Source of the DNA: an uncultured Prevotellaceae bacterium
GTDB lineage: Bacteria; Bacteroidota; Bacteroidia; Bacteroidales; Bacteroidaceae
Direction of reading: 5' to 3'
DNA: 52,490 bases
Assembly (NCBI GenBank): GCA_900318995.1
Contig: ONMR01000014.1
Location: 1-52,490 of the forward strand
Made by a program: the position numbers and the translations under genes. Of the stretch, positions 1 to 9,270 are shown piece after piece. The notes below the pieces were generated by a model. The model searched no databases and was not told the origin of the DNA. It worked only from the letters and a program-made list of their open reading frames with translations. Within the stretch, counting starts at the first letter, position 1. Every line of letters begins with the position of its first letter.

Positions 1-78
1 AAGGCATTCCGCTCGACTTGCATGTGTTAAGCCTGTAGCTAGCGTTCATCCTGAGCCAGGATCAAACTCTTCTTTGTA
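1..78 (-). rRNA. rrs: 16S ribosomal RNA, 5' end only (partial)
   Basis: Read on the minus strand, this is the conserved 5' start of bacterial 16S rRNA, including the universal 27F primer-site motif AGAGTTTGATCCTGGCTCAG followed by the GATGAACGCTAGCTACAGGC type of start that is common in Bacteroidales. Only about the first 75 nucleotides are present; the gene runs off the left edge. The mature 5' end is placed near 75-78 by analogy and is approximate. Confidence 0.95.
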
Positions 79-313
79 AATTTTACCGTATTTGATGTAG
101 GTCCATAAAAAAACGTGCATAAAGCACGCTGCATCTATGGACGTACCAGTCTGTCTTTTTTTGCTCAGGTCCGTCTCGTTTTCCTTTCTTATATTGACGG
201 TTCGTATTACCCTCGGACTTACCTTTTACAGTAAGACCGTCGTACTACTTGTCTGTATGAAATCTTTTCAAAGATCGTTTTAATGTACTTTCCAAGGATT
301 TCCCTTTGGAAAG
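79..313 (-). other. rRNA operon leader (pre-16S 5' external spacer) with hairpins
   Basis: This is the transcribed leader between the predicted rRNA transcription start near 313 and the 16S 5' end. Two inverted repeats stand out. CTTTCCAA (288-295) pairs with TTGGAAAG (306-313), so the transcript should open with an 8-bp hairpin. GTCCATA (101-107) pairs with TATGGAC (136-142) and encloses CGTGC/GCACG (114-118 with 124-128), a nested hairpin just upstream of 16S that may belong to the processing stem. A weaker 5-bp hairpin lies near 262-275. An open frame at 306-506 looks spurious. I saw no other gene here. Confidence 0.7.
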
Positions 314-319
314 CGGATG

Positions 320-351
320 CAAAGATACGGCGAGTTTATATTCTGACCAAA
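320..351 (-). promoter_or_regulatory. rRNA operon promoter, full Bacteroidetes consensus
   Basis: On the minus strand, TTTG (348-351) is followed after 20 nt by TATCTTTG (320-327). This matches the Bacteroidetes primary-sigma consensus TTTG-N19/20-TAnnTTTG. Transcription should start near 313. The sequence upstream, about 360-385, is rich in A/T runs, which would suit an UP-like element of a strong rRNA promoter. Confidence 0.8.
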
Positions 352-462
352 TATTTTCAACTATTTTTTTTCAGAAAAAAGTTAGATGTCAGAAAGTGAT
401 ACCGTTAGATATAAAAAAATGGCTGACTCTCATATTTATCATAGTTTCCATGACTGAATGTC

Positions 463-495
463 TTTTTACTTATTGGTTAAGAATGCCTATCTTTG
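463..495 (+). promoter_or_regulatory. Promoter for the DUF5686 gene
   Basis: TATCTTTG at 488-495 matches the -7 element exactly. The -33 region at about 463-468 is only a T-run (TTTTTA rather than TTTG). The predicted start near 502 leaves a leader of under 20 nt before the GTG at 520. Confidence 0.6.
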
Positions 496-519
496 CATAT
501 GACTAATATTAATTAAGGT

Positions 520-3090
520 GTGACAAGGCATATTGCAAAATATATCATTTCAGTAATCCTGCTGATAGCGGAAACTGCTTTAATGTTTGCCCAGGGTCCC
601 GTCAGAATAAGCGGAAGCGTTAAAAGCACAAAAGGCGAGAAACTTCCATACGTCACGGTCAGGCTGAAAGACAAATCAATAGGATGCATCACTGACCACA
701 ATGGAAATTTTTCATTCAACGGCAGTGTAGATCAGCAGACACTGATTGTCACTTCTATTGGTTATGAATTATTTGAATTGCCACTATCGGTCAACACAGT
801 ATTTCCGCTGAACATTACATTAAAAGAGATTACGTATGAGATTGATGAGATAGTAATAAAGCCTCAAAAAGAAAAATACTCTAACAAAGGGAATCCGGCT
901 GTTGACCTTATAACAGAGATAATCAGACGAAAGAATAGTGACAACCCTTACAACAACGATTATGTATCAAGGGAACGATATGAGACCTATGTGGTTGCTT
1001 TAGATAATTTCACTACAGAAAAACAGCAACAGCCTTTGTACCGTAAATTCCCTTTTCTGAATGAATTTGTTGACACTTCAAAAGTATCCGGAAAACCCAT
1101 TCTCAATGTATCTACGCGCGAATTAGCTGCAACAGATTATCATCAGAGGAAACCATCCCGGGAAAAACAGAAAGTACACGGAAGGGAATGGGTTGGCATT
1201 GAAGACTTCCTTCCGGATGAAGAGGTCCGTTCTGCCGTAGAGGCCACATTGAGAGACATTGATTTTTTTAACGAGAAGGTTATTATACTGCGCAACGAGT
1301 TTGTGAGCCCATTTGCCGATTACGCAACGACATACTACCGGTTTTACCTTTTGGACACGATAATGGTTGAAGGTGAAAGATGTGTGGATTTAGCTTTCTT
1401 TCCCAGAAACGCACAATCATTAGGCTTTACCGGACATCTGTACATAACCAGTGATTCTGATCACTTTGTAAAATGGATTCAGATGAATGTTCCATTTGAC
1501 ATCAATCTGAATTTTGTGCAGTATATGAATATTGAACAAAAGTTTGATCGCGATTTTGAACACCCCAGGCTATTGACGTACGAATCCATTACGGCTGAAT
1601 TCAAACTATATGATTTTATAGACGGCATTTATGGCAGACGTGAAGTATACTACTCTGACTACAGATTCAATGATGATGTTGACCGCGAACCCTTCGGCCA
1701 CCAAGAGCAGATTATTGAGAGTCCGGAATCAACTGAAAGAGACGCTGAATTCTGGGCACAATACCGTAACAACAATGGTGGCGGTGATGGAGGAAAGGCA
1801 AAGGATGTCCATGAAATGCTAGTTAGACTGCGAAAAGTACCGGTTTATTATTGGACTGAACAGTTTGTAAATCTGCTATTCTCCGGATTCATACCGGTAA
1901 GGGAGGAAAACACGCCGTTTTACATAGGACCTGTAAACACCATGATGAGCTACAACGGCATGGAGTTATTAAGACTTAAGCTTGGAGGAATGACCACAGC
2001 TTATTTGAATCCTCATCTGTTTGGTACCGGATATCTGATATATGGAGTTAACGACGACAGGTTTAAGTATTATGGAAGACTGGAATACTCTTTTAGGCCT
2101 AAGAAAGAACAATGGAATGAGTTTCCGATTCATTCTTTAAGGTTGCAGTATGAGAATGACATTTACCAGTATGGCCAACAATACATCTACACCAATAAAG
2201 ATAATGCATTACTTTCTTTAAAGCGCCTTCCAGACGATCTGATAGGATATGTCAGGAATGCCGAATTGACCTACACTCTTGAACGCCACAGCGGTTTTAC
2301 ATTTACAGGGACTATCAGGAACCGAGTTAATGAAGCAACTAAATTCATTCCCATGGAGAAAAGTGACGGAAGCGGCTCTGTAAAGGAGATAACACAGACG
2401 GAACTGGAGTTAGGACTCAGATACGCGCCACATGAAAAGTTTGTTCAACATAAATGGAACAGAAAAAGCAAGACTCCAGAGCATCCGGTATTCACCTTGA
2501 ATCATGCCATCTCCAAGGAAGGTTTATTGGGAAGCGATTATTCAATACAACATACAGAATTTTCGTACCGCCAGAGACTTATGGCCGCCCCTGTAGGTTA
2601 TTTTGACGTCATGCTAAAAGCCGGCAAGATATGGGGGCAGGCCCCCTACCCTCTACTGATAATTCCCAATGCCAACCTGTCATACACATATCGGAAAGAA
2701 ACATTCGAAACAATGACTCCAATGGAGTTTGTGATGGATCAGCATCTCACCTGGGATATCGTATATTACATGAATGGTCTGATTTTCAACAGAACGCCAT
2801 TAATCAGGAACCTCAAATTAAGGGAGGTATTGTACTGCCGTGGAACTTGGGGATCACTCAGTGACATAAATAATCCGGAGATAGACACCAGTGGAAAAGT
2901 ATTCTATTACCCGACCGGTCGTAGCAGAGCAACCGGAACACTAATGAAAGAGCCGTTCGTGGAAATTGGAGCCGGAATTGAGAACATTTTCAATATCATG
3001 TCAATCAGTTGGTTCCAAAGAATGACATATAAAGAGAGTCCAGACGTTGACAGGTGGGGATTAAGAGTTGCTGTTCATCTCCAATATTAA
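520..3090 (+). CDS. DUF5686 / carboxypeptidase-regulatory-like domain outer-membrane protein
   Basis: The 856-residue product resembles the large Bacteroidetes outer-membrane proteins annotated as DUF5686 with an N-terminal carboxypeptidase regulatory-like (CarboxypepD_reg-like) domain. Residues 1-25 form a hydrophobic signal peptide. Residues 26-110 carry the beta-sandwich pattern (VRISGSVKSTKGEKLPYVTV, then TDHNGNFSF and VTSIGYE). The rest is rich in aromatic, alternating beta-barrel-like segments and ends in an aromatic-rich strand, as outer-membrane barrels do. The start is GTG at 520: an upstream ATG at 499 in the same frame is closed by TAA, and the GTG start gives the complete signal peptide. 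Its role is unknown; the family is linked to the envelope and is sometimes discussed with TonB-dependent systems. The stop overlaps the convergent gene by 4 nt. Confidence 0.8.
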   Translation: MTRHIAKYIISVILLIAETALMFAQGPVRISGSVKSTKGEKLPYVTVRLKDKSIGCITDHNGNFSFNGSVDQQTLIVTSIGYELFELPLSVNTVFPLNITLKEITYEIDEIVIKPQKEKYSNKGNPAVDLITEIIRRKNSDNPYNNDYVSRERYETYVVALDNFTTEKQQQPLYRKFPFLNEFVDTSKVSGKPILNVSTRELAATDYHQRKPSREKQKVHGREWVGIEDFLPDEEVRSAVEATLRDIDFFNEKVIILRNEFVSPFADYATTYYRFYLLDTIMVEGERCVDLAFFPRNAQSLGFTGHLYITSDSDHFVKWIQMNVPFDINLNFVQYMNIEQKFDRDFEHPRLLTYESITAEFKLYDFIDGIYGRREVYYSDYRFNDDVDREPFGHQEQIIESPESTERDAEFWAQYRNNNGGGDGGKAKDVHEMLVRLRKVPVYYWTEQFVNLLFSGFIPVREENTPFYIGPVNTMMSYNGMELLRLKLGGMTTAYLNPHLFGTGYLIYGVNDDRFKYYGRLEYSFRPKKEQWNEFPIHSLRLQYENDIYQYGQQYIYTNKDNALLSLKRLPDDLIGYVRNAELTYTLERHSGFTFTGTIRNRVNEATKFIPMEKSDGSGSVKEITQTELELGLRYAPHEKFVQHKWNRKSKTPEHPVFTLNHAISKEGLLGSDYSIQHTEFSYRQRLMAAPVGYFDVMLKAGKIWGQAPYPLLIIPNANLSYTYRKETFETMTPMEFVMDQHLTWDIVYYMNGLIFNRTPLIRNLKLREVLYCRGTWGSLSDINNPEIDTSGKVFYYPTGRSRATGTLMKEPFVEIGAGIENIFNIMSISWFQRMTYKESPDVDRWGLRVAVHLQY

Positions 3091-3593
3091 TCGGAAGAAT
3101 CCGGCAAAGAAGGTTTCGAAAAGCTAAACCCTTGTACGTTAATTAACAGAAAACGATTCTTCCTGGCATTTCTTTTTATGAGAGCGGAACGTCGTTTAGT
3201 AATTTTCTTGAGCTTTTCGGAATAATACAAAGAGGTAAGAAGCGATTCCTCATCACCTGCGCCGATATGGGTCGTAAACTGAGACTCATATTCAGAACGT
3301 TGCTTAATGAACCATCTGTTATTGACGACTACATCATTGACCTTCTGAATATCAGAGACATATAGAACCGAATCCAATATAGAAAAAGATGCTGCGAACA
3401 TATACACGTCTACCTGACGAGCATTCTTATTCTGATTCTGATTGCGCATCTTATCAAGATCCGAACGCGTCATCTCAAGTCCCTCACCTTTATTAAGTGT
3501 AGGATCTTTTGTCCTGCCGGACCTCTGTGCCGCGAGTGACAACGACAATAACAGAAACGTTGCCAATAAAGCCGGTTTAGTTACCGTCATCAT
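3087..3593 (-). CDS. Small secreted conserved hypothetical protein downstream of rpoD
   Basis: The 168-residue product has an N-terminal signal peptide (residues 1-22, ending LSLAAQ) and a lysine/arginine-rich C-terminal half with an asparagine-rich stretch near residues 50-58. I do not recognise a domain. Its ATG lies 1 nt after the rpoD stop, so it is almost certainly cotranscribed with the primary sigma factor. A second ATG one codon later is equally possible. It converges on the DUF5686 gene with a 4-nt overlap. The signal peptide predicts a periplasmic or outer-membrane-facing location; no function is assigned. Confidence 0.75.
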   Translation of the reverse strand: MMTVTKPALLATFLLLSLSLAAQRSGRTKDPTLNKGEGLEMTRSDLDKMRNQNQNKNARQVDVYMFAASFSILDSVLYVSDIQKVNDVVVNNRWFIKQRSEYESQFTTHIGAGDEESLLTSLYYSEKLKKITKRRSALIKRNARKNRFLLINVQGFSFSKPSLPDSSD

Positions 3594-3594
3594 A

Positions 3595-4455
3595 TCAGCC
3601 CAGGTATGATTTCAACAGTTTGCTGCGTGAATTCTGACGCAGGCGACGGATAGCCTTCTCTTTTATCTGGCGGACACGCTCACGTGTAAGACCGAACTTG
3701 TCACCTATCTCCTCAAGTGTCATTTCGCGACAACCGATTCCGAAGAACATTCGGATGATATCCTTTTCACGATCGGTCAATGTTGAAAGTGCACGGTCAA
3801 TCTCTTTTGATAAAGATTCATTGACAAGTGTCTTATCCGCCATAGGTGAATCATCATTGACAAGCACATCCAACAAACTGTTATCCTCGCCGTCAACGAA
3901 CGGAGCATCTACAGATATATGACGACCTGATACCTTAAGGGTATCGGCAATCTTATCTACTGGAATATCAAGAACTTCGGCCAACTCCTCGGGTGACGGA
4001 CGACGCTCATTGTCCTGTTCGAACTTGGAAAGAGCCTTGCTTATCTTATTAAGGGAACCGACCTGGTTTAATGGCAGACGTACTATACGGGCTTGCTCAG
4101 CCAAAGCCTGCAGTATTGACTGGCGAATCCACCATACAGCATAACTAATAAATTTGAATCCACGGGTTTCATCAAACTTTTCGGCAGCCTTGATCAGGCC
4201 CAGATTACCCTCATTGATAAGGTCCGGAAGACTGAGTCCCTGATTCTGATACTGTTTAGAGACTGATACAACAAAACGGAGATTAGCACGTGTCAACTTT
4301 TCAAGAGCAGCCCGGTCTCCCCTGCGAATGCGTTGTGCCAATTCGACTTCCTCCTCTACGGTAATCAGCTCCTCTCGCCCGATCTCCTGCAGATACTTGT
4401 CAAGTGATGCGCTTTCACGGTTTGTTATACTCTTTGTGATCTTAAGTTGTCTCAT
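3595..4455 (-). CDS. rpoD: RNA polymerase primary sigma factor (sigma-70, RpoD/SigA)
   Basis: This 286-residue protein is the housekeeping sigma factor that lets RNA polymerase recognise the TTTG/TAnnTTTG promoters seen in this window. It has region 1.2 (about 10-45), region 2 (about 50-120, with the [15 protein letters not shown] core that melts and binds the -7 element), region 3 (about 120-195) and region 4 (about 215-280, ending in [20 protein letters not shown], the -33-binding helix-turn-helix). It lacks region 1.1, and the short length is the norm in Bacteroidetes rather than a truncation. The ATG is followed by [10 protein letters not shown], the usual start of the family. A small secreted protein follows 1 nt downstream. 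Confidence 0.97.
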   Translation of the reverse strand: MRQLKITKSITNRESASLDKYLQEIGREELITVEEEVELAQRIRRGDRAALEKLTRANLRFVVSVSKQYQNQGLSLPDLINEGNLGLIKAAEKFDETRGFKFISYAVWWIRQSILQALAEQARIVRLPLNQVGSLNKISKALSKFEQDNERRPSPEELAEVLDIPVDKIADTLKVSGRHISVDAPFVDGEDNSLLDVLVNDDSPMADKTLVNESLSKEIDRALSTLTDREKDIIRMFFGIGCREMTLEEIGDKFGLTRERVRQIKEKAIRRLRQNSRSKLLKSYLG

Positions 4456-4527
4456 TTTCAGTATTTAACGTTATTGTTCTTTAAAGACTTGAAATCGCCT
4501 ATTATTCTCAAATAAGCGAATTGGGTG

Positions 4528-4535
4528 CAAATTTA
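4528..4535 (-). promoter_or_regulatory. Putative -7 element upstream of rpoD
   Basis: On the minus strand this reads TAAATTTG, a match to TAnnTTTG, about 73 nt before the rpoD ATG. No good TTTG is found 19-20 nt upstream, so only half the promoter is supported. Confidence 0.45.
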
Positions 4536-4568
4536 CTTATTTTATTAGAGAATTTCTTATTTGAATGC

Positions 4569-4602
4569 AAAAAATTGAAGTGGTTTATAAGCCACTCCAA
4601 TT
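4569..4602 (-). terminator. Rho-independent terminator after the HtrA gene
   Basis: On the minus strand, AATTGGAGTGG (4592-4602) pairs with CCACTTCAATT (4573-4583), an 11-bp stem with one G-U pair, followed directly by a T-run. It lies 30-60 nt past the protease stop and separates it from the rpoD promoter. Confidence 0.8.
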
Positions 4603-4631
4603 CTTTTGCAGTCATTATAAAGCACAAATCG

Positions 4632-6140
4632 TTATTCGTCTGATAGGTCTATGGAATAATAAGCCCTACGGCCGCTGGGATAAACTCCGGATATGAAGAG
4701 TACGGGATCGGTCGAATTTGAAGCTTCTTTATATATCTCCTCAATATCTGATACTGATGTAATCTGTCTGTTATTTACTCTCAGTATTATGAATCCTTTC
4801 TGAATTCCGTTGTCTTTAATAAGACCTTTGTTTACTGAACTGACCTGGATGCCATAACCGATATTCAACTGACGGCGTGTCTGTTCCGGCACATCTTGGA
4901 AAACTGCTCCCAGCACCTCCAAACCTGTATCTTTAATCAGGTCTGTATTGCCACGCACGTTTTTGAGCTCTACCTGTATGGTTTTTTGCTTCTTGTTACG
5001 GAGGATGGTAACTGAAACCTTGTCACCTGGGCGATATTGGACCATAGTCTCCTGTAACTCAGTCATAGTCTTGATGTTCTTGCCGTCAATTGCAATAATG
5101 ACATCACCTTTTTCTATTCCAGCGGCAAGTGCTCCACCTCCGTCAGTAAGATCACTTACATACACGCCATCAATTGAACCGAAATCCTTACCCTTGTTTT
5201 CTTCCAACTGAAGCATTGACGATACGTCTCCGCCCATTATACCCAGTATTGCACGCTGAACAGATCCGAACTCCTTAAGATCGGCCACTACTTTCTTGAC
5301 GATAGTTGTAGGAATGGCAAAGCCATAACCTGCATATGTACCCGTGGGCGATTCCAGAGCTGCATTAATACCAACAAGCTCGCCCTTTACATTAACAAGT
5401 GCTCCTCCACTGTTGCCCATATTGATTGCGGCATCTGTCTGAATGAAAGCCTCAATACTCTCACCCCCCTCATAAATACCGATCTTACGCGATTTGGCAC
5501 TCACCACTCCGGCTGTAACACTTGATGTCAGATTAAATGGATTGCCGACTGCAAGAACCCACTCTCCAAGTTTCAGTTCATCGGAATTACCCATTGGAAC
5601 CACTGGGAAATCTTTACCTTCAATCTTGATTAGAGCCAGGTCGGTATTGGAGTCCGCGCCGACAAGGGTTGCTTGGAACACCCTATTGTCATTCAGCGTC
5701 ACCTGAATCTCATCGGCATTTTCAATCACGTGATTGTTTGTTACAATATATCCATCGGATGTGAGTATCACGCCTGAACCGTAACCGACTTGAGGCTGGC
5801 TTTGATACTGACGCTGACGGGGACGTGCGCCAAAGAAATAATCAAAAATGTCAGGCATCTCCTGCACTGTCTGAGTACGGCCTTTGACAGTAGATTTGAT
5901 ATGGACTACGCCATGAACAGTCTTCTCTGCCGCTTCGGTAAGATCAACCGGCTGCATTCTGCCTGCAGTAGGCATGGATGCCTGAGATAACATAGTATAA
6001 GGAGCGTTATCTGTAGGCACATAAACAGTATTGCTATTCTTTTTGTTGACCAGATTAGTGGTAATGACTGATGCCAGCACGCAGCAGCATATCATAGTAA
6101 AAAAGAACGCTACAATTTTAGTTACTTTTTTCATAGTCAT
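4632..6140 (-). CDS. degQ: Do/HtrA-family periplasmic serine protease (DegP/DegQ-like)
   Basis: The 502-residue protein is a trypsin-fold quality-control protease that degrades misfolded envelope proteins. An N-terminal membrane/signal segment (about 6-30) exports it to the periplasm. The protease domain spans about 65-280 and the catalytic triad is visible as His137 (TNNHVIENADE), Asp167 (SNTDLALIKI) and Ser244 (GNSGGALVN). PDZ1 occupies about 290-385 and PDZ2 about 410-495. The second ATG (residue 3) is an alternative start. The gene stands alone, with a terminator behind it and its own upstream region. Bacteroidales usually carry one such gene next to rpoD. The choice of degQ over degP is by convention only. 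Confidence 0.93.
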   Translation of the reverse strand: MTMKKVTKIVAFFFTMICCCVLASVITTNLVNKKNSNTVYVPTDNAPYTMLSQASMPTAGRMQPVDLTEAAEKTVHGVVHIKSTVKGRTQTVQEMPDIFDYFFGARPRQRQYQSQPQVGYGSGVILTSDGYIVTNNHVIENADEIQVTLNDNRVFQATLVGADSNTDLALIKIEGKDFPVVPMGNSDELKLGEWVLAVGNPFNLTSSVTAGVVSAKSRKIGIYEGGESIEAFIQTDAAINMGNSGGALVNVKGELVGINAALESPTGTYAGYGFAIPTTIVKKVVADLKEFGSVQRAILGIMGGDVSSMLQLEENKGKDFGSIDGVYVSDLTDGGGALAAGIEKGDVIIAIDGKNIKTMTELQETMVQYRPGDKVSVTILRNKKQKTIQVELKNVRGNTDLIKDTGLEVLGAVFQDVPEQTRRQLNIGYGIQVSSVNKGLIKDNGIQKGFIILRVNNRQITSVSDIEEIYKEASNSTDPVLFISGVYPSGRRAYYSIDLSDE

Positions 6141-6189
6141 TTTATCTGTTTTGGTTAATTAATTGGTTTGTGTTAACACTACACACATC

Positions 6190-6197
6190 CAAATATA
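6190..6197 (-). promoter_or_regulatory. Putative -7 element upstream of the HtrA gene
   Basis: On the minus strand this reads TATATTTG, a full TAnnTTTG match about 50 nt before the ATG. The expected -33 position lacks a clear TTTG. The rest of the 6141-6345 gap holds only the neighbouring terminator. Confidence 0.5.
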
Positions 6198-6293
6198 TGC
6201 AACTTTCGGGCCATTGTTATAAGTGGGAGAATATTTTTGCCAATAATTAACCTAAAAAGTGCCAATTTAACGTTATAAGGTATTCAATAAGAC

Positions 6294-6332
6294 AAAAGAC
6301 GGACGGAGTGTAAGATACTCTGTCCGTCTTTT
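6294..6332 (-). terminator. Terminator after the M16 peptidase gene
   Basis: AAAAGACGGAC (6294-6304) pairs with GTCCGTCTTTT (6322-6332), extended inward by GAGT/ACTC with one mismatch, giving a long stem with T-runs at both outer ends. It starts 14 nt past the stop of the minus-strand peptidase. Confidence 0.85.
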
Positions 6333-6345
6333 GAATTAAACAGGA

Positions 6346-9246
6346 TCACTTATAACCGAACAGTTCGTCAAGTGATACCTCCTGTACACTGCCAAGAGTA
6401 TTCAGATATTTCATATCCAGATCCTTGGAATCGCCCAAAATACCATAGATGTATGTACGTCCCTTGATCCATTTCTTTTGACATGCCAAAAGATCGGCCA
6501 TTGTCAAATCTGCCAGATTGTCATATACCACTTTGGCAAGGGGCTCTGTCAGTCCAAGCTCCCGGGCATTCAGATAACTGTTAAGCACTGCCATGCCGGT
6601 TGTACGGTTGGTACGAAGTACTGATTCAAGTCCGGCCTTAGCTATCTGGAAAGATTTGTCAGACTCCGGCATCTCATTGATAATAAGATCAAAAGCCTCG
6701 ACTGCAGCCTTCAGTTTATCATTTTGGGAACCTATTCTTGCATAGAAGCTATAAGTATCATCTTTAAATGAGGGGGATGAAAGGAATGCTCCGGCACTAT
6801 ATGCAAGAGCCCTGGCTTCACGCATCTCCTGGAATACAATCGTATTCATACCACCACCGAAGTACTCATTGAAAAGTTCAATGGCAGGCACATCTTTCAT
6901 GGAGAATTTCTCGCCACGGTCCGAATACTGTATGTAGTTGAACTGCCGTGAGTCATATGGAGCGATATACACCTTTGACTGATTTACCAGTTGTTTCTGA
7001 GTATACTTCTTGTCCAGTTTTTCAGGATTGTCTGAATAATGATGATGTCCCTCGAATACTTTTTTGGCATCCGCCTCGCTTTGAGGACCGTAATAGAGAA
7101 TAGTGTGCTCCTTCTTAATGAAATCCTTAACCAATGACAGCAGTTCGTCCGATGAAAGAGACATCAGTTTTTCATCAGAAAGAGTCACTGACCTGATATA
7201 CTCCTGTCCATATATGACATAACGGTTAAGTGCGCTTGAACAGCTGTTCTGATTGGCCTTGGCCATCTGGCGGGCCACAAGTTCATCGGCTTTAAGATTA
7301 TTCAGGATATCCTCATCCGGGACGGCATTAAGGAGAAGATCCTCTACGATATCCAACATCTGACCAAGATTCTCAGATAGTCCGTTAACTGTTATCGTTG
7401 TGGAGTTATCACCAACATTGAAACTGTGGTTACCGGCTATCTGATACTCTTCCAGAGCAAATTCATCTGCACTGCGTGTGGGGGTTCCCAGATATGAGAG
7501 ATACTCAAAAGCCAGGGAAAGTGCCGGATTTGTACTGTTGCCGGTTTCAAAACGTAATGCGGCAGTAACAATATCATTATTCTCATTCTGTTTGTAAAGC
7601 ATCTCTATGCCCTTGCTGAACTCAGATTTGGAAAGATCCTTCTCATAATCGACAAACACCGGCTCAATAGGGGCGACATATGAACCTGATATCTCTGTCA
7701 GGAAATCACTCTGTTTATCGCGGTTGGTTGCTATTGGGGTGATTGCCGGTGCAATAATCTTGTTGTTGCGGGGATTAACGCCCTGATGCTTATATACAAC
7801 CACATATGAGTTTTCTCCAAGGTACTTGTTTGCCCATTCCACGACATCGGCCTTAGTTATCTTGGCAAGACGATCAAGCATACCAACCTCATCAGCCCAA
7901 TCTGAACCTTTGATAAATGAATTGACAAACTGCATAGCACGACTGTTGTTTGACTCAAGCTGTCTCATCTGACGCAGTTTGATATTTGCTATGGCCGCCT
8001 CTATAAGAGATTCGTCGAAATCGCCGGAACGGAGTTTGGACAACTCTTCGAGAAGCAGGTCTTTTACCTCTTCCATTGTCTGACCATCCTTTGCATATCC
8101 CTGCATAAGAAAATCAGTATAGTCAACGCGGTCATAAAGCTGAGAACCGGCATAAAGGACTTTCTGCTGCTGGTTCAGATCCAGATCAATAAGACCTGCC
8201 TTACCATTGGTCAGAATTGAATTGACAATTCCGGCAATCTCACTCTCCTTTTCTTTTTCTCCGGGGCAACGCCAACCCATAAGCAGGAAATCCGCCTGAT
8301 TACCGTAAACATCTCTTACCACGGGTGTGGTAATAGGCTCTTCAGGTTCATACTTGAACTCAGGAATAGAAGGATTGGGCTCCCAATCGCCAAAGTACTT
8401 TTCTATAATGGCAACGAATTTATCCGGATCAAAATCGCCAGAAACACAAATAGCCACATTGTTGGGCACATACATTGTAGCCTTCTGTTTCTTAATGGCT
8501 GTGATTGACGGGTTCTTGAGGTGTTCCTGAGTACCTATCACCTGCTGGATTCCGTACGGATGATGCTTATAGAGCACGGAATCCATTGCGTAGAGAGCAT
8601 TTTCCACATCCTCATTCAGATACATGTTATACTCTTCATAAACAGCTTCCAGTTCAGTGTGGAATCCACGGATTACCATATTCTTGAAGCGATCGGCCTG
8701 TATTTTCGCCCAATTTTCAATCTGGTTGGAAGGAATGTTCTCCTGATAGCATGTAACATCTTCGGAAGTGAATGCATTGGTTCCCTGAGAGCCGATAACC
8801 GACATCAGTTTATCATACTCATTGGGTATGGATATCTCAGATGCCGCATAACTCAGGCTGTCAATGACATGATAGACAGCAAGGCGCTCCTGCGGGTCAG
8901 TCTTGGTACGGTATACATTGAACTGCTCTTCTATCTGGTCAAGAAGAGGCTTCTCCGCTTCATAGTCAGTTGTTCCGAAGCTCTCTGTTCCCTTGAACAT
9001 TATGTGCTCCAGATAATGAGCAAGACCTGTATTGTCAGACGGATCATTTTTGCCTCCACTACGGACTGCAATATATGTCTGCAAACGAGGCTGTTCTTTG
9101 TTTACCGTCATATAAACCTTCAGACCATTGTCAAGAGTGTAGATTTTTGCTTTCATCGGGTCACCCTTGACAGTCTCATACTTTGAGCATGAAACAACTC
9201 CCATCAGCATGATTGCTGAAAAGGAAATCAAAAGAAATTTCTTCAT
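6346..9246 (-). CDS. M16-family zinc metalloprotease lipoprotein (double-domain insulinase type)
   Basis: The 966-residue product contains two tandem M16 halves (about 30-490 and 520-960), the usual arrangement for full-length pitrilysin-like enzymes. The inverted zinc motif HXXEH is intact in the first half at His77-Tyr-Leu-Glu80-His81, and the Glu-rich stretch around 198-205 (TELEAVYEE) should supply the third zinc ligand. The second half lacks the motif, as expected. Residues 1-20 form a lipoprotein signal peptide with Cys20 (GVVSC) as the likely lipidated residue, so the enzyme should sit in the periplasm or on the outer membrane. The substrate is unknown. The C1 peptidase gene lies 24 nt upstream on the same strand, so the two peptidases are probably cotranscribed. 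Confidence 0.92.
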   Translation of the reverse strand: MKKFLLISFSAIMLMGVVSCSKYETVKGDPMKAKIYTLDNGLKVYMTVNKEQPRLQTYIAVRSGGKNDPSDNTGLAHYLEHIMFKGTESFGTTDYEAEKPLLDQIEEQFNVYRTKTDPQERLAVYHVIDSLSYAASEISIPNEYDKLMSVIGSQGTNAFTSEDVTCYQENIPSNQIENWAKIQADRFKNMVIRGFHTELEAVYEEYNMYLNEDVENALYAMDSVLYKHHPYGIQQVIGTQEHLKNPSITAIKKQKATMYVPNNVAICVSGDFDPDKFVAIIEKYFGDWEPNPSIPEFKYEPEEPITTPVVRDVYGNQADFLLMGWRCPGEKEKESEIAGIVNSILTNGKAGLIDLDLNQQQKVLYAGSQLYDRVDYTDFLMQGYAKDGQTMEEVKDLLLEELSKLRSGDFDESLIEAAIANIKLRQMRQLESNNSRAMQFVNSFIKGSDWADEVGMLDRLAKITKADVVEWANKYLGENSYVVVYKHQGVNPRNNKIIAPAITPIATNRDKQSDFLTEISGSYVAPIEPVFVDYEKDLSKSEFSKGIEMLYKQNENNDIVTAALRFETGNSTNPALSLAFEYLSYLGTPTRSADEFALEEYQIAGNHSFNVGDNSTTITVNGLSENLGQMLDIVEDLLLNAVPDEDILNNLKADELVARQMAKANQNSCSSALNRYVIYGQEYIRSVTLSDEKLMSLSSDELLSLVKDFIKKEHTILYYGPQSEADAKKVFEGHHHYSDNPEKLDKKYTQKQLVNQSKVYIAPYDSRQFNYIQYSDRGEKFSMKDVPAIELFNEYFGGGMNTIVFQEMREARALAYSAGAFLSSPSFKDDTYSFYARIGSQNDKLKAAVEAFDLIINEMPESDKSFQIAKAGLESVLRTNRTTGMAVLNSYLNARELGLTEPLAKVVYDNLADLTMADLLACQKKWIKGRTYIYGILGDSKDLDMKYLNTLGSVQEVSLDELFGYK

Positions 9247-9270
9247 TTCGTTATGTAATAATTATTGCTG

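Noticed and set aside
306-506. 66-residue open frame in the rRNA leader/promoter region
   Set aside because: It runs through the rRNA promoter and its translation shows no domain or signal peptide; composition is that of non-coding A/T-rich DNA.
8521-9186. 221-residue open frame antisense to the M16 peptidase gene
   Set aside because: It mirrors a well-supported coding gene, has no recognisable motifs and no promoter; it is a shadow frame.
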